DNA of 64,000 nucleotides from Rhodospirillaceae bacterium (lineage in GTDB: Bacteria; Pseudomonadota; Alphaproteobacteria; Rhodospirillales; Casp-alpha2): contig JABJBP010000025.1 in the NCBI GenBank assembly GCA_018665815.1, forward strand, positions 17,817 through 81,816, read 5' to 3'. Every line of letters starts with the position of its first letter. Positions within the stretch are counted from its first letter, which is position 1. This document shows, in pieces, positions 9,479 through 18,845 of this stretch. The notes beneath the pieces were generated by a model that saw nothing but the letters and a program-made list of their open reading frames with translations, was not told the origin of the DNA and searched no databases. The position numbers were made by a program, and so were the translations under genes.

Positions 9479-9829
9479 TCAGCCTAAATTTATCGAATGA
9501 CTAGCGACGGACAGATTGATGCGCTGGCCCACATCATCGCGGGCTTTCTGGTAGTTATGCCATTCGTACCCACCAAGTAAGGCCGCGAACAGCACAATCG
9601 TGATCGGCACTGTCAGACCCAAAATTTTGTTTTCACGGATTTCAGCATGGAGCCGCCACCTCAAGTCAACCGACGCCCAAGGGATGCCGTATGTACACCA
9701 CCCGCCATGAGCCGGAATAAACGGCGCCGGATTGGCTTTGGAGGCGGCTAAGGGTTTCCGTTGTTTTTTCATTTCATAAGGACGCGACCAATGGGGCCGG
9801 AACATGCGGTCATGCAACCGGTAATCCAT
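9479..9829 (-). CDS. Hypothetical small membrane protein
   Basis: 116 residues, no recognised family. It has a basic N-terminal half with a Pro/Trp-rich segment (FIPAHGGWCTYGIPWASVD), one strong membrane helix near residues 70-88 (ILGLTVPITIVLFAALLGGY), and a short hydrophilic tail. ATG at 9772 (MKKQRKPLAASK) is an alternative start; neither has a clear ribosome-binding site. It ends three bases before the frameshifted FAD oxidase, so the two look like one transcript and the protein may be a membrane partner of the oxidase. That link is inference. Confidence 0.55.
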   Translation of the reverse strand: MDYRLHDRMFRPHWSRPYEMKKQRKPLAASKANPAPFIPAHGGWCTYGIPWASVDLRWRLHAEIRENKILGLTVPITIVLFAALLGGYEWHNYQKARDDVGQRINLSVASHSINLG

Positions 9830-9947
9830 TGCGCGGCGGCCCGTGTTTCGTTAGATTTTTGACGCTGTCATTCGTTCGTATCGGGTCGCCTCGACTTGAT
9901 GCCGAACCGACACGATTTCCGCCCCTGAACTGAACGCCGGGACCCAA

Positions 9948-12900
9948 ATGGACCGCCGAACCAATAACACTGAGCGCGCGCCCTCAGAGGCGCTAAGGCT
10001 AAACCATGGGGTTGCCTTTGAAGACCTCTATGATCGTGGCGGACTGGTACGTATCGACGCGGCCTTTTTAAGTCATTTGGCGGCCGATGATCCGGGGTTG
10101 GCCGAGCGGCTCAAATCGGCGCGCGCTGCGCCAGATGCATTGGACCGAAAAGCGGAATCGGAACTGCTCATTGAAATCTCTCCGTATGTGGATGATTTCC
10201 TGGCGGAATTATTTGATATAGAGGCGGAATTGGCCGTCTTGGCCAACGCCCACGAAGACCTGAACCATGTGTTTACTTGCCGCCGATTGTTTGTCCAACG
10301 GGTTGCACTGAAGAAAATCAAAGCTGATGACGCCGTCGCCCTTGACGGCAGTGCGTTGGAACGCGAGCTCACCGAATACCTGAACGGTGCCTTTGACGAA
10401 GACCTGTTTGCCCGCGCCGTCCTGGGATGGCTGGAGGACGCGGAAGCCCATGGCGAAGCCCTTGGCCTGGCCGCTCGGTATGCGGCCTGGCGTGTTCATG
10501 CGGGCGATCACGGTGCGGCCAGTGTTTTGTTCAAGACACCGGGGAAGATCGATCCATACAATTTGGTGCCGGTACTTGAACAAGCGGAGCATGACAACGT
10601 TTCCATGCTCGAGATCGGCGCTGATCACGTGCGCCGGCGCGACGGGTTTGAATTGACAGAGCCGACGCCCAGCCTGGAAGCAGCGTTGTCGGAGGGCCAC
10701 TACTGCATCTTCTGCCACAATCAGGGCAAGGATTCGTGCGCGCATGGCTTGAGTGACAAAAAAACCGGAGAATTTCGAACCAGCACTTTCGGCGTCAAAT
10801 TGGCCGGATGCCCGCTGGAGGAAAAAATCTCTGAGATGCATCTGGTGAAAACGCGAGGCGAGGTCATTGGCGCGCTGGCCATGGCGGTGGTTGATAATCC
10901 CATGGTGGTGGGCACCGGGCATCGCATTTGCAATGACTGCATGAAGGCCTGCGTTTTTCAGAAACAAGAGCCGGTCGATACGCCGTTGGCGGAAACGCGG
11001 ACTTTGGCAGACGTTTTGGAACTGCCGTGGGGCTTTGAAATCTACGGTCTGTTGACGCGGTGGAACCCGCTTAATCTGCGGCGCCCCTTACCGCGCGCCG
11101 AATCAGGCTACAGCGTCCTAGTCGTCGGCCTGGGGCCATCCGGATTTACCTTGGCCCATCATCTTCTTAACGACGGGCATTTCGTCGCCGCCATAGATGG
11201 CGCGAAAATCGAACCCCTGGCGCCTGAGATCAGCGGCGTGACACCGCTTGGTGAGCGGGTCCCGTTCCAACCCATTCATGACGTCGCCTCCATATATGAA
11301 AGCCTGGATGACCGGGTCATGGCGGGCTTCGGTGGTGTGGCGGAATACGGCATCACGGTGCGTTGGAATAAGAATTATTTGAAAATTATCCGCCTGCTCT
11401 TGGAACGCCGGCGCGCCTTTGCCATGTACGGCGGCGTGCGCTTCGGTGGGCAACTGACGGAAGATTCCGCCTATGCCATGGGCTTTGATCATATTGCGCT
11501 GTGTGCGGGCGCGGGCCGGCCGACGGTGTTGAATATCCCCAATGGACTGGCGCCGGGTGTGCGCCAGGCGTCGGACTTCCTGATGGCACTGCAACTGACC
11601 GGTGCGGCAAAAGCAAATTCGATCACCAATTTGCAATTGCGCCTGCCTGTCGTCGTGGTCGGCGGCGGCCTGACCGCTGTCGATACGGCGACGGAAAGCC
11701 TGGCCTACTACGTGGTCCAGGTCGAGAAATTCGTCGAGCGCTTTGATGTACTTTCATCGGAGCAGGGCGTGGAAGCCGCCCGCGCCGGTTGGTCGCCGAC
11801 CGAGGCGGAAATCGCCGAGGAATTCCTGGCTCACGGGCGTGCCATCAAAGAAGAACGCCTCCGCGCCGCCACGACCGGTGAAGCTCCGCAAATTCTTGAA
11901 CTGCTCAACACCTGGGGTGGGGTCACATTGGCGTACCGGCGCCGGTTGATCGACGCGCCGAGCTACACCCTGAACCACGAGGAAGTGGAGAAGGCCATGG
12001 AAGAAGGGGTTCGGTTTGCCGAAACCCTGTCGCCCGTCGCCGTTGAGATCGATGCAAAGGGCTGGACGTCGGCCTTGCGCTGCGCCGTCCAACAGGTCGG
12101 CGAGGACGGCCGCTTGAGTGCTACCGGTGAAGAAACAGTGCTGGCGGCCCGCTCCGTCCTTGTTGCCGCCGGTACCCAGCCGAACACGATTTTGGCCCGC
12201 GAACGACCGGGCGTTTATGAATTGGACGGTAAGTATTTTCGAGCCATCAATGAACATGCCGAGCCGGTGTCGCCGGATACATTCTCCAAGCCGTCCGAGA
12301 CATATGTCCTCATATCCGACGATGAAGATTCGCCCGGCATCAGTTTCTTCGGCGACTTGCATCCGTCCTTCAAAGGCAACGTGGTCAGTGCCATGGCCAG
12401 TGCGAAGCGCGGCTATCCGGTAATCACTCGCGTATTGTCGAACCGCGCACCCAATGCCGTTGACCGGGAATCTCTGCTGACCCACATGAACGATAGCCTG
12501 AGGCCGGTGGTGCACGAGGTCGTCCGACTGACGCCCAAAATTATCGAAATCATCGTCCACGCGCCGCGCGCGGCACGGATGTTCCAACCGGGGCAATTTT
12601 ACCGGTTGCAGAATTACGAAGCCCTGGCGCCGCGCTCCAGCGATACGACGCTGGCCATGGAAGGCTTGGCGATGACCGGCGCCTGGGTCGACCGGGAACA
12701 GGGATTGGTGTCGATAATCGCGCTGGAAATGGGCGGCTCATCCGATATCTGCCAATTGATGAAGCCTGGCGACCCGGTGGTCCTGATGGGCCCCACCGGC
12801 ATGCCGACGGAAACGCCCGGCGATCAGACCGTGGTTTTGGTTGGTGGCGGGCTGGGTAACGCCGTGCTGTTCTCCATCGGACAGGCATTGCGTGCCGCCG

Positions 12901-13460
12901 GTACGCGGGTGCTCTATTTCGCCGGCTACAAAGCCCTGGAGGACCGCTACCATGTGGACAATATCCAGGCCGCATCCGACATGGTCATTTGGTGTTCCGA
13001 TGAGGCGCCGGGGTTCGTGCCGGGCCGCCCTCAGGACCGGACGTTCGTCGGCAATATGGTCGATGCCATGAAGGCCTATGCTTCGCATGACCTCGGCCAC
13101 GTCGGCATTCCGTTCAGCAAAGTGGACAGGCTTGTCGCCATCGGCTCAGACGGCATGATGGCCGCCGTCGCGCATGCCCGGCACAATGCCTTGAAGGGTT
13201 ATTTCAAGGACGGTCACGTGGCCATCGGATCGATTAATTCCCCCATGCAATGCATGATGAAGGAAATCTGCGCGCAGTGCCTGCAACGCCACATTGACCC
13301 GGATACTGGTGAGGAAACCGTGGTTTTTTCGTGCTTCAACCAGGATCAGCCGCTCGACCATGTGGATTTCAAATGCCTGCGCGAGCGCCTGTCGCAGAAT
13401 GCCACGCAGGAAAAATTGACCGCAAAATGGGTCGGCCGCGCGCTTCAAAACCTAGTGTAA
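9948..13460 (+). CDS. Large FAD/Fe-S NAD(P)H oxidoreductase: GltD-like part fused to PyrK-like part
   Basis: 1170-residue fusion flavoprotein. Residues 1-240 are unassigned and helical. A Cys-rich Fe-S region follows (YCIFCHNQGKDSC near 252; RICNDCMKACVFQ near 327) as in GltD/PreT proteins. Two Rossmann folds come next (LVVGLGPSGF near 393; VVVVGGGLTAVD near 568). From about 860 it resembles ferredoxin-NADP reductase/PyrK: RMFQPGQFYRL for FAD, VVLVGGGLGNAVL for NAD(P)H, and a terminal cluster C-x5-C-x2-C then FSCFNQDQ. The layout is that of enzymes passing electrons between NAD(P)H and Fe-S centres (GltD, SudAB, NfnAB types), here in one chain. Divergent from the oxidase genes; no dedicated partner subunit adjoins it. 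Confidence 0.85.
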   Translation: MDRRTNNTERAPSEALRLNHGVAFEDLYDRGGLVRIDAAFLSHLAADDPGLAERLKSARAAPDALDRKAESELLIEISPYVDDFLAELFDIEAELAVLANAHEDLNHVFTCRRLFVQRVALKKIKADDAVALDGSALERELTEYLNGAFDEDLFARAVLGWLEDAEAHGEALGLAARYAAWRVHAGDHGAASVLFKTPGKIDPYNLVPVLEQAEHDNVSMLEIGADHVRRRDGFELTEPTPSLEAALSEGHYCIFCHNQGKDSCAHGLSDKKTGEFRTSTFGVKLAGCPLEEKISEMHLVKTRGEVIGALAMAVVDNPMVVGTGHRICNDCMKACVFQKQEPVDTPLAETRTLADVLELPWGFEIYGLLTRWNPLNLRRPLPRAESGYSVLVVGLGPSGFTLAHHLLNDGHFVAAIDGAKIEPLAPEISGVTPLGERVPFQPIHDVASIYESLDDRVMAGFGGVAEYGITVRWNKNYLKIIRLLLERRRAFAMYGGVRFGGQLTEDSAYAMGFDHIALCAGAGRPTVLNIPNGLAPGVRQASDFLMALQLTGAAKANSITNLQLRLPVVVVGGGLTAVDTATESLAYYVVQVEKFVERFDVLSSEQGVEAARAGWSPTEAEIAEEFLAHGRAIKEERLRAATTGEAPQILELLNTWGGVTLAYRRRLIDAPSYTLNHEEVEKAMEEGVRFAETLSPVAVEIDAKGWTSALRCAVQQVGEDGRLSATGEETVLAARSVLVAAGTQPNTILARERPGVYELDGKYFRAINEHAEPVSPDTFSKPSETYVLISDDEDSPGISFFGDLHPSFKGNVVSAMASAKRGYPVITRVLSNRAPNAVDRESLLTHMNDSLRPVVHEVVRLTPKIIEIIVHAPRAARMFQPGQFYRLQNYEALAPRSSDTTLAMEGLAMTGAWVDREQGLVSIIALEMGGSSDICQLMKPGDPVVLMGPTGMPTETPGDQTVVLVGGGLGNAVLFSIGQALRAAGTRVLYFAGYKALEDRYHVDNIQAASDMVIWCSDEAPGFVPGRPQDRTFVGNMVDAMKAYASHDLGHVGIPFSKVDRLVAIGSDGMMAAVAHARHNALKGYFKDGHVAIGSINSPMQCMMKEICAQCLQRHIDPDTGEETVVFSCFNQDQPLDHVDFKCLRERLSQNATQEKLTAKWVGRALQNLV

Positions 13461-13497
13461 AATCGATCGATTTCTGGGTGTCTTGGCGCTGTCCGAC

Positions 13498-14892
13498 TTA
13501 TGCCTTGCCGAAGACACGTGCGAAAATCGTATCGACGTTCTTGGTGTGATAGGCGACGGGATCGACGTTGAATAACTCATCCATGTCGGCCTTGGAAAGC
13601 GCGTCAGTCAGCTGGCTATCGGTCGCTAGGAAGAACATCAGGCGATTGTCCTGTGCCGCAGCCTCGCGATCTTCGTCATTAAGCTCAATCTCAGCATCCG
13701 GATCATCGGGATCGATGCCGAACGATCGCCAGACCTTCATGGCGGCACGCTGGACGATTTTATAGCCGTCCTCGCGACTGACACCGCGCTGCGTCAGCGC
13801 CAGCAAAACGCGTTGCGAATCATGAATACCGCCGAACCTATTCAAATGCTCGAGCATGTTGGCGGGATACACCACCAATTTCTCAATCACGCTGGCCAAG
13901 CGACCCAAGGCAAAGTCCAGGGTAATGGTGGCGTCGGGGCCAATCATCCGCTCCACCGACGAATGCGAAATGTCGCGCTCATGCCAAAGTGCCACGTTCT
14001 CCAATGCCGGCACCACGGCCATGCGAACGACGCGGGCCAGACCGGTAAGATTTTCGGTCAAGATCGGGTTGCGCTTGTGTGGCATCGCCGACGAGCCTTT
14101 CTGGCCCGGTGCGAAATATTCCTGGGCCTCGCGGACTTCCGTGCGTTGCAGGTGGCGAACCTCGGTTGATAGGCGTTCGACGGCGGCGGCGGTTATAGCG
14201 AGCGTCGCAAAGAACTGCGCGTGACGGTCGCGCGGGATGACTTGGGTGGAAACCGGCTCAGGCGCAAGGCCGAGTTTTTCGGCGACATGCGCCTCGACAG
14301 CCGGATCGATATTGGCAAATGTCCCGACCGCGCCCGATATGGCACAGGTGGCGATTTCCGCGCGGGCTGCCTGCATGCGGGTTCGGCACCGGTCAAATTC
14401 AGCGTAGTGGCCGGCGAGCTTCACACCAAACGTTGTCGGTTCGGCGTGAATGCCGTGGCTGCGTCCGATGCAAGGTGTCAGTTTGAATTCTCGGGCGCGC
14501 TTTTTCAGCGCCGCCAGCATGTTGTCCAAATCAGCCAGCAAAATGTCGGCAGCTTGGGTCATTTGTACCGCCAGGCAGGTATCCAATACATCGGATGACG
14601 TCATGCCTTGATGGACAAAGCGCGCTTCGTCGCCGACTTGTTCAGCCAACTCGGTGAGAAAGGCGATGACATCGTGGCGGGTCTCGCGCTCGATCTCATC
14701 GATGCGTTCGATACGGGCGTCGGTGTAGGGTTTGTCGCCGCGTTCCCACACGGCTTTCGCGGCGTCCGCCGGGATCACGCCCAGTTCGGCCATGGCATCG
14801 CAGGCGTGCGCTTCGATCTCAAACCAAATTCGGAATTTGTTGGAGGGCTCCCAGATGGCAGCCATTTTAGGGCGGGAATAACGAGGGATCAT
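13498..14892 (-). CDS. purB: Adenylosuccinate lyase PurB
   Basis: Cleaves SAICAR to AICAR and adenylosuccinate to AMP. It has 464 residues starting MIPRYSRPKMAAIWEP, the family N-terminus; a TTG codon directly before could be read but is not needed. The fumarase/aspartase signature is present as GSSAMPHKRNPILTEN near residue 265, and TSSDVLDTC and SHGIHAEPTTFG are the other catalytic blocks. In many alphaproteobacteria purB lies beside DUF1476-purC; here about 10.6 kb of accessory genes intervene. Confidence 0.97.
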   Translation of the reverse strand: MIPRYSRPKMAAIWEPSNKFRIWFEIEAHACDAMAELGVIPADAAKAVWERGDKPYTDARIERIDEIERETRHDVIAFLTELAEQVGDEARFVHQGMTSSDVLDTCLAVQMTQAADILLADLDNMLAALKKRAREFKLTPCIGRSHGIHAEPTTFGVKLAGHYAEFDRCRTRMQAARAEIATCAISGAVGTFANIDPAVEAHVAEKLGLAPEPVSTQVIPRDRHAQFFATLAITAAAVERLSTEVRHLQRTEVREAQEYFAPGQKGSSAMPHKRNPILTENLTGLARVVRMAVVPALENVALWHERDISHSSVERMIGPDATITLDFALGRLASVIEKLVVYPANMLEHLNRFGGIHDSQRVLLALTQRGVSREDGYKIVQRAAMKVWRSFGIDPDDPDAEIELNDEDREAAAQDNRLMFFLATDSQLTDALSKADMDELFNVDPVAYHTKNVDTIFARVFGKA

Positions 14893-14980
14893 CAAAGGCT
14901 CCGGTGTCGCGAAAAATTGCGGGTGGCGCGGCCAGAAGGCTTTACGTGGTATATTCCGACGGACCCATTATGTAAACCGT

Positions 14981-16015
14981 GTGACCCTCGGAGAAACAAC
15001 GAAATTGCCGCCCCTGGACCTGCATATGACGACCGCCCCGGCGGACCTGCCGGAAATCCCGCATCTCGACGTGGGCGACGCCGGCCCGATGGCGATTATC
15101 GAGGCCGACCCGGAGCGGTTTCAATCGATCCTGGCGTCGGGCCTGGATCATTACGGCGCGGCGGCACTTCGTTATGGGGACGCATTGTCGCGAAAATGGC
15201 TGATGCGGAACGCCAATCCGAGGCTCCAAGAGATCGAGGCATTTGCTGCGCGTGCTGAGCGGCCTGGCGCCTATTTACTGAATTTGTCCTACGAATGGAC
15301 CTGCACGACCAGTACCGGCGCCGATCCGTCGGGAACCGGCAACCGCATGTTGCGGACACTCGATTGGCCGCTGGATGGGCTGGGGCGCCATGTGGTCGCG
15401 GCGAAAATGAACGGCGCGGCGGGGCCCTATGAAAACGTCACCTGGCCGGGCTTCGCAGGCGTCGTCACGGCGATGGCGCCCGGACGGTTTTCCGCGGCGA
15501 TCAATCAGCCGCCCATGCGGCGTTGGTCGGCGTCGTGTTGGTTGGATTGGGGGATCAATCGAATAAGGCTGTGGCGTCGCCGCGCACTGCCGCCGGTGCA
15601 TTTGCTGCGCCAGGTATTTGAGACCTGTGCCAATTATGCCGAGGCCAGGCGGGTACTGGCGGAAACGCCGTTGTCGATGCCGGCGTTCTTTACGCTTTCC
15701 GGAATGGCGCCCGACGAAGGTTGCGTGGTTGAGCGCGATGAAGATCACGCCCACGTTCGCGCCGCACCGGCCAGTGTCGCCAACCACTGGATCGCCGGCG
15801 AAACACCCGGTCGGGCGCGCGGTGTCGACAGCCGAGGCAGGTATGCGTCGATGGAGACACTGCGCGACAGTTCGGGAGATGATTTCCTGTGGGTTCAACC
15901 GCCAATTTTGAACGCCACGACGCGCCTGGCCGTAATTGCCAACGCGGCGGCGAGCAAATTGATTGTCCAGGGCTGGGAGGAAACCGGGCCGGCAACGGCA
16001 GTATTTAGTTTGTAG
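14981..16015 (+). CDS. Acid ceramidase-like Ntn hydrolase
   Basis: Up to 344 residues. The centre matches the acid ceramidase/NAAA fold: the autocatalytic nucleophile is Cys108 in YEWTCTTST, followed by NRMLRTLDWPLDGL and GFAGVVTAMAPGRFSAAIN, which parallel the human acid ceramidase blocks around its Cys143. Such enzymes cleave amide bonds of N-acyl lipids after self-cleavage before the Cys. No signal peptide is obvious, so action is probably cytoplasmic. The start is uncertain: GTG at 14981 lacks a ribosome-binding site, TTG at 15005 has GGAG 11 bases upstream, and ATG at 15026 is also in frame. Divergent from purB; its 3' end overlaps the MFS gene by 11 bases. Confidence 0.72.
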   Translation: MTLGETTKLPPLDLHMTTAPADLPEIPHLDVGDAGPMAIIEADPERFQSILASGLDHYGAAALRYGDALSRKWLMRNANPRLQEIEAFAARAERPGAYLLNLSYEWTCTTSTGADPSGTGNRMLRTLDWPLDGLGRHVVAAKMNGAAGPYENVTWPGFAGVVTAMAPGRFSAAINQPPMRRWSASCWLDWGINRIRLWRRRALPPVHLLRQVFETCANYAEARRVLAETPLSMPAFFTLSGMAPDEGCVVERDEDHAHVRAAPASVANHWIAGETPGRARGVDSRGRYASMETLRDSSGDDFLWVQPPILNATTRLAVIANAAASKLIVQGWEETGPATAVFSL

Positions 16016-17216
16016 TATCGCCTCGATAGACGAAATACCAAATCAAGCTGGCGGCTTGGATGGCAAGAATCACGGCAAAGGCCGCTTGATACCCGTCCGG
16101 GTGATAGCCGCCGTCGGTGGTGGGTGGCCAGAGATCGATAATGACCCCCGTTCCCCATTGCACCGCAAAAGCCAGAAAAAACACCATCATGTTCATACCG
16201 GTCAGTAATCGACCTGATAGAGACGCATCGAAGCGTTGCGGCAAAAGCGCGTAGACGACGATGCTGGCAGTGCCGAAAAATCCGAAGGCGATCCAGTTGA
16301 GCAACGCATATTCGGTGAGTTGCAGGACCAAACCCACCTGCACCACGATAAAAATTGCCATGGCGCCGATAACAAAGGTCATGGGTTTGAAGCCAAACCG
16401 AGTGAACCGCTCAGCCATGGCGCCCATGGTGAACGAGCCGGCAATCATGGCGCACGCCACGAAAAACAAATTTTCGGCAACGCCGTCGCGGGGCAGTCCG
16501 GCGACATCTTTCATCCAAGGGCCCGACCACAACGTCTGAATCCCCAAAAACCCGGCCTGTGTGGTAACGGTCACCGGGGCGGTCCGCCAAAACATTGGGC
16601 TTCGAAACACTTTTCCAACGCCGGCGATCTGCTCGGCGAAGGTCATCTCAACACTGTCGGTGCCGCCGCGCCGGGGTACGGTGAAGAAAATCAACGCGGA
16701 AATGACCAGCGCCATGGCGCCGAAAGCCCAAAACACGCCGCGCCAATCCGTGAAGCCCAGCGCCATTTCCACCGGCACCGTGCCGCTCAGCGCGCCGAGA
16801 CCGCCGGCGACCATGTGGCAGCCGTTGACCAATGGCATGCGAGGCCCGGCGAACCATTGGGTATAGGCCTTGAAGGCCGCCATCAGGCAGGCCGAGGTGC
16901 CGAGACCGAGAAGGGCGCGCCCGATCATGAGTTCAGTCATGCCGCTGGCCAGCGCTGAAATGAATGCGCCAGCGGCGCAAACTAGAAGAAGTGCGGCTTC
17001 CGTGCGCCTCGGCCCGAACCTGTCGAGCAAGATACCCAACGGCAGTTGAAAGGCGCCGAACGCAAACAACGCGGCGCTGGTGAGCAGGCCCAACTGATCG
17101 GCGGATAATCCCAGATCTCGGACCAAATCAGGGGCAAGGACGGCGTTGACCACGCGCACCAGGTAGGACAAAAAATATCCCAGTGCGAAAGGTATGAAAA
17201 CGCGGGCTAGGAGCAT
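16005..17216 (-). CDS. MFS transporter
   Basis: 403-residue major facilitator with twelve predicted membrane helices. The loop 2-3 signature is LLDRFGPRRTEAA near residue 65. The opening MLLARVFIPFALGYFLSYLVR and the NGCHMVAGGLGALSGTVPVE helix resemble nitrate/nitrite- and sugar-phosphate-type carriers, but the substrate cannot be assigned. Convergent with the ceramidase-like gene, the last 11 bases overlapping. Confidence 0.88.
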   Translation of the reverse strand: MLLARVFIPFALGYFLSYLVRVVNAVLAPDLVRDLGLSADQLGLLTSAALFAFGAFQLPLGILLDRFGPRRTEAALLLVCAAGAFISALASGMTELMIGRALLGLGTSACLMAAFKAYTQWFAGPRMPLVNGCHMVAGGLGALSGTVPVEMALGFTDWRGVFWAFGAMALVISALIFFTVPRRGGTDSVEMTFAEQIAGVGKVFRSPMFWRTAPVTVTTQAGFLGIQTLWSGPWMKDVAGLPRDGVAENLFFVACAMIAGSFTMGAMAERFTRFGFKPMTFVIGAMAIFIVVQVGLVLQLTEYALLNWIAFGFFGTASIVVYALLPQRFDASLSGRLLTGMNMMVFFLAFAVQWGTGVIIDLWPPTTDGGYHPDGYQAAFAVILAIQAASLIWYFVYRGDTTN

Positions 17217-17283
17217 AATTGGGTTTTGGCGCGGGTTCCGTTTGAGTGGATGGCGTTGATCGTATTCAATGACGCTTAAGTTT

Positions 17284-17298
17284 GCTCTAAACTAGAGC
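17284..17298. promoter_or_regulatory. Candidate operator upstream of thioesterase gene
   Basis: GCTCTA-AAC-TAGAGC is a perfect 6-bp inverted repeat about 50 bases before the thioesterase start, in the gap between it and the divergent MFS gene. A second short palindrome (CCGCTT-CA-AAGCGG) lies just downstream. Regulator unknown. Confidence 0.35.
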
Positions 17299-17346
17299 AC
17301 CTGGAAACCGCTTCAAAGCGGCGTCTGAACACAAGAAGGAATATAG

Positions 17347-17766
17347 ATGCCTGAGAACAAGATGACGGAAGAGGAATTGGCCGAGCGACTGACCGCCGCG
17401 CCCTTTCATAAATGGCTGGGATTGCGTCTAACCGGCATGGACGAGGATGAAATTACCATCGCCGTGCCGTGGCGCGAGGAATTCGTCGTCAATGTGGACG
17501 TCGGCTATACCCATGGCGGCATCCTAGCGACATTGATCGACGTTGCCGCCGACTATGCCATCGCCGCGAAAATCGGCCGGCCGGTGCCGACCATTGATAT
17601 GCGCGTCGACTATCACCGTGCCGCCATGCAAGGCGAGTTGACCGTCAAGGCGCAAGCTTTGAAGTTAGGCGGCTCGTTCTCAACCGGTGAAGCGCAGGTT
17701 TACGATGAAAAAGGCAAGCTGTTGGCCAGTGGTCGCGGCGTCTATTTTACCGCACCCCCGAAATAA
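17347..17766 (+). CDS. PaaI-type hotdog-fold thioesterase
   Basis: 139-residue single hotdog domain. The active-site segment YTHGGILATLIDVAADYA (about 57-74) and TIDMRVDYHRAAMQG match PaaI-like acyl-CoA thioesterases, which form tetramers and hydrolyse aryl- or acyl-CoA esters in the cytoplasm. An AAGAAGGAATAT site precedes the ATG. It is followed 59 bases later by a zinc-type reductase in the same direction; a joint role in acyl or quinone metabolism is possible but not shown. Confidence 0.88.
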   Translation: MPENKMTEEELAERLTAAPFHKWLGLRLTGMDEDEITIAVPWREEFVVNVDVGYTHGGILATLIDVAADYAIAAKIGRPVPTIDMRVDYHRAAMQGELTVKAQALKLGGSFSTGEAQVYDEKGKLLASGRGVYFTAPPK

Positions 17767-17825
17767 TATCGAATAGGGCCGCCCCGGCCGAATATATGGG
17801 CGCCTCGGACGCCTAAGGAGGAAAC

Positions 17826-18833
17826 ATGAAAGCCGTTGTATTGCACGCCCATGGGGGCATGAATCAATTTGTTTACGAAGATAGTTACCGCGACCCGGAA
17901 TGCGGCGCCAACGATGTGATCGTTGCCGTGAAGGCTTGCTCGCTGAATTATCATGACCTGTTTACCCGAAATGGCATGCCCGGCATTAAATTGGAATTGC
18001 CCCGGATTTGCGGCCTCGATGTCGCCGGTGAAATTTGTGAAATCGGTTCCGATGTTTCCGATTGGGCAGTCGGTGATCGGGTCTTGATTGATCCGCGCAA
18101 CCGGGTCGAAGGTGGACTGGTCGGCGAAACCATTGACGGTGGTCTGGCCGAGCTTTGCCGTGCGCCGACGCATCAGTTGGTGAAAATTCCCGATAACGTT
18201 AGTTTTGCCGATGCCGCCAGCTTGCCAGTGGCTTATGGGACGGCGCACCGGATGATGGTGACGCGTGGCCAGGTCACGGCCGATGACAAGGTATTGATAT
18301 TGGGCGCCAGCGGCGGCGTCGGCACCGGTGCCTTGTTGATTGCTAAAATTCTGGGTGCCGAGGTTGTCGCCTGCGGCTCTTCCCAGGAAAAGCTCGACGC
18401 CCTCACTGAAATGGGCGCTGATCATGTGATCGATTACACCGAGGTGGATTGGGTCAAGGAAGTATGGAAGCTTTACGATAAGCCGCATCGCCGTGAGCAC
18501 GCCGGCGGGGTTACCGTCGCGGTCAACTTCACCGGTGGCGATACCTGGGTCAAATCCATGCGATGCCTGCAACGCGGTGGCCGATTGCTGACCTGCGGCG
18601 CGACCGCCGGGTACGATCCAAATACCGATTTGCGTTACGTTTGGAGTTTCGAATTTGACGTGCGCGGCTCAAATAGTTGGGAGCCCGAAGACCTCGTGGC
18701 GCTTCTCGATATGAATTCGACGGGCAAGATGTCGGTGCCGATTGCCGGCACATATCCCCTCACCGAGGCCGCCGAAGCGCTCAGGCTGATCGAGGACCGC
18801 GAGGTGATTGGTAAAGTGATCGTCGAGCCTTAG
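17826..18833 (+). CDS. Medium-chain reductase/dehydrogenase (quinone oxidoreductase-like)
   Basis: 335-residue MDR-superfamily enzyme with a GroES-like domain (about 1-140) and a Rossmann domain. The NAD(P)H motif is LILGASGGVGTGALLIAKI near residue 158. The Cys, His and Asp around 39-60 (SLNYHDL, ICGLDVAGEI) resemble zinc-free quinone or enoyl reductases more than zinc alcohol dehydrogenases. Strong ribosome-binding site TAAGGAGG. Substrate unknown; likely cytoplasmic. Confidence 0.86.
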   Translation: MKAVVLHAHGGMNQFVYEDSYRDPECGANDVIVAVKACSLNYHDLFTRNGMPGIKLELPRICGLDVAGEICEIGSDVSDWAVGDRVLIDPRNRVEGGLVGETIDGGLAELCRAPTHQLVKIPDNVSFADAASLPVAYGTAHRMMVTRGQVTADDKVLILGASGGVGTGALLIAKILGAEVVACGSSQEKLDALTEMGADHVIDYTEVDWVKEVWKLYDKPHRREHAGGVTVAVNFTGGDTWVKSMRCLQRGGRLLTCGATAGYDPNTDLRYVWSFEFDVRGSNSWEPEDLVALLDMNSTGKMSVPIAGTYPLTEAAEALRLIEDREVIGKVIVEP

Positions 18834-18845
18834 AAAGAACCGCGA

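Noticed and set aside
10209..10967. 252-codon minus-strand frame within the large flavoprotein gene
   Set aside because: Opposite to a clearly coding domain with Fe-S cysteines; typical GC-rich antisense frame.
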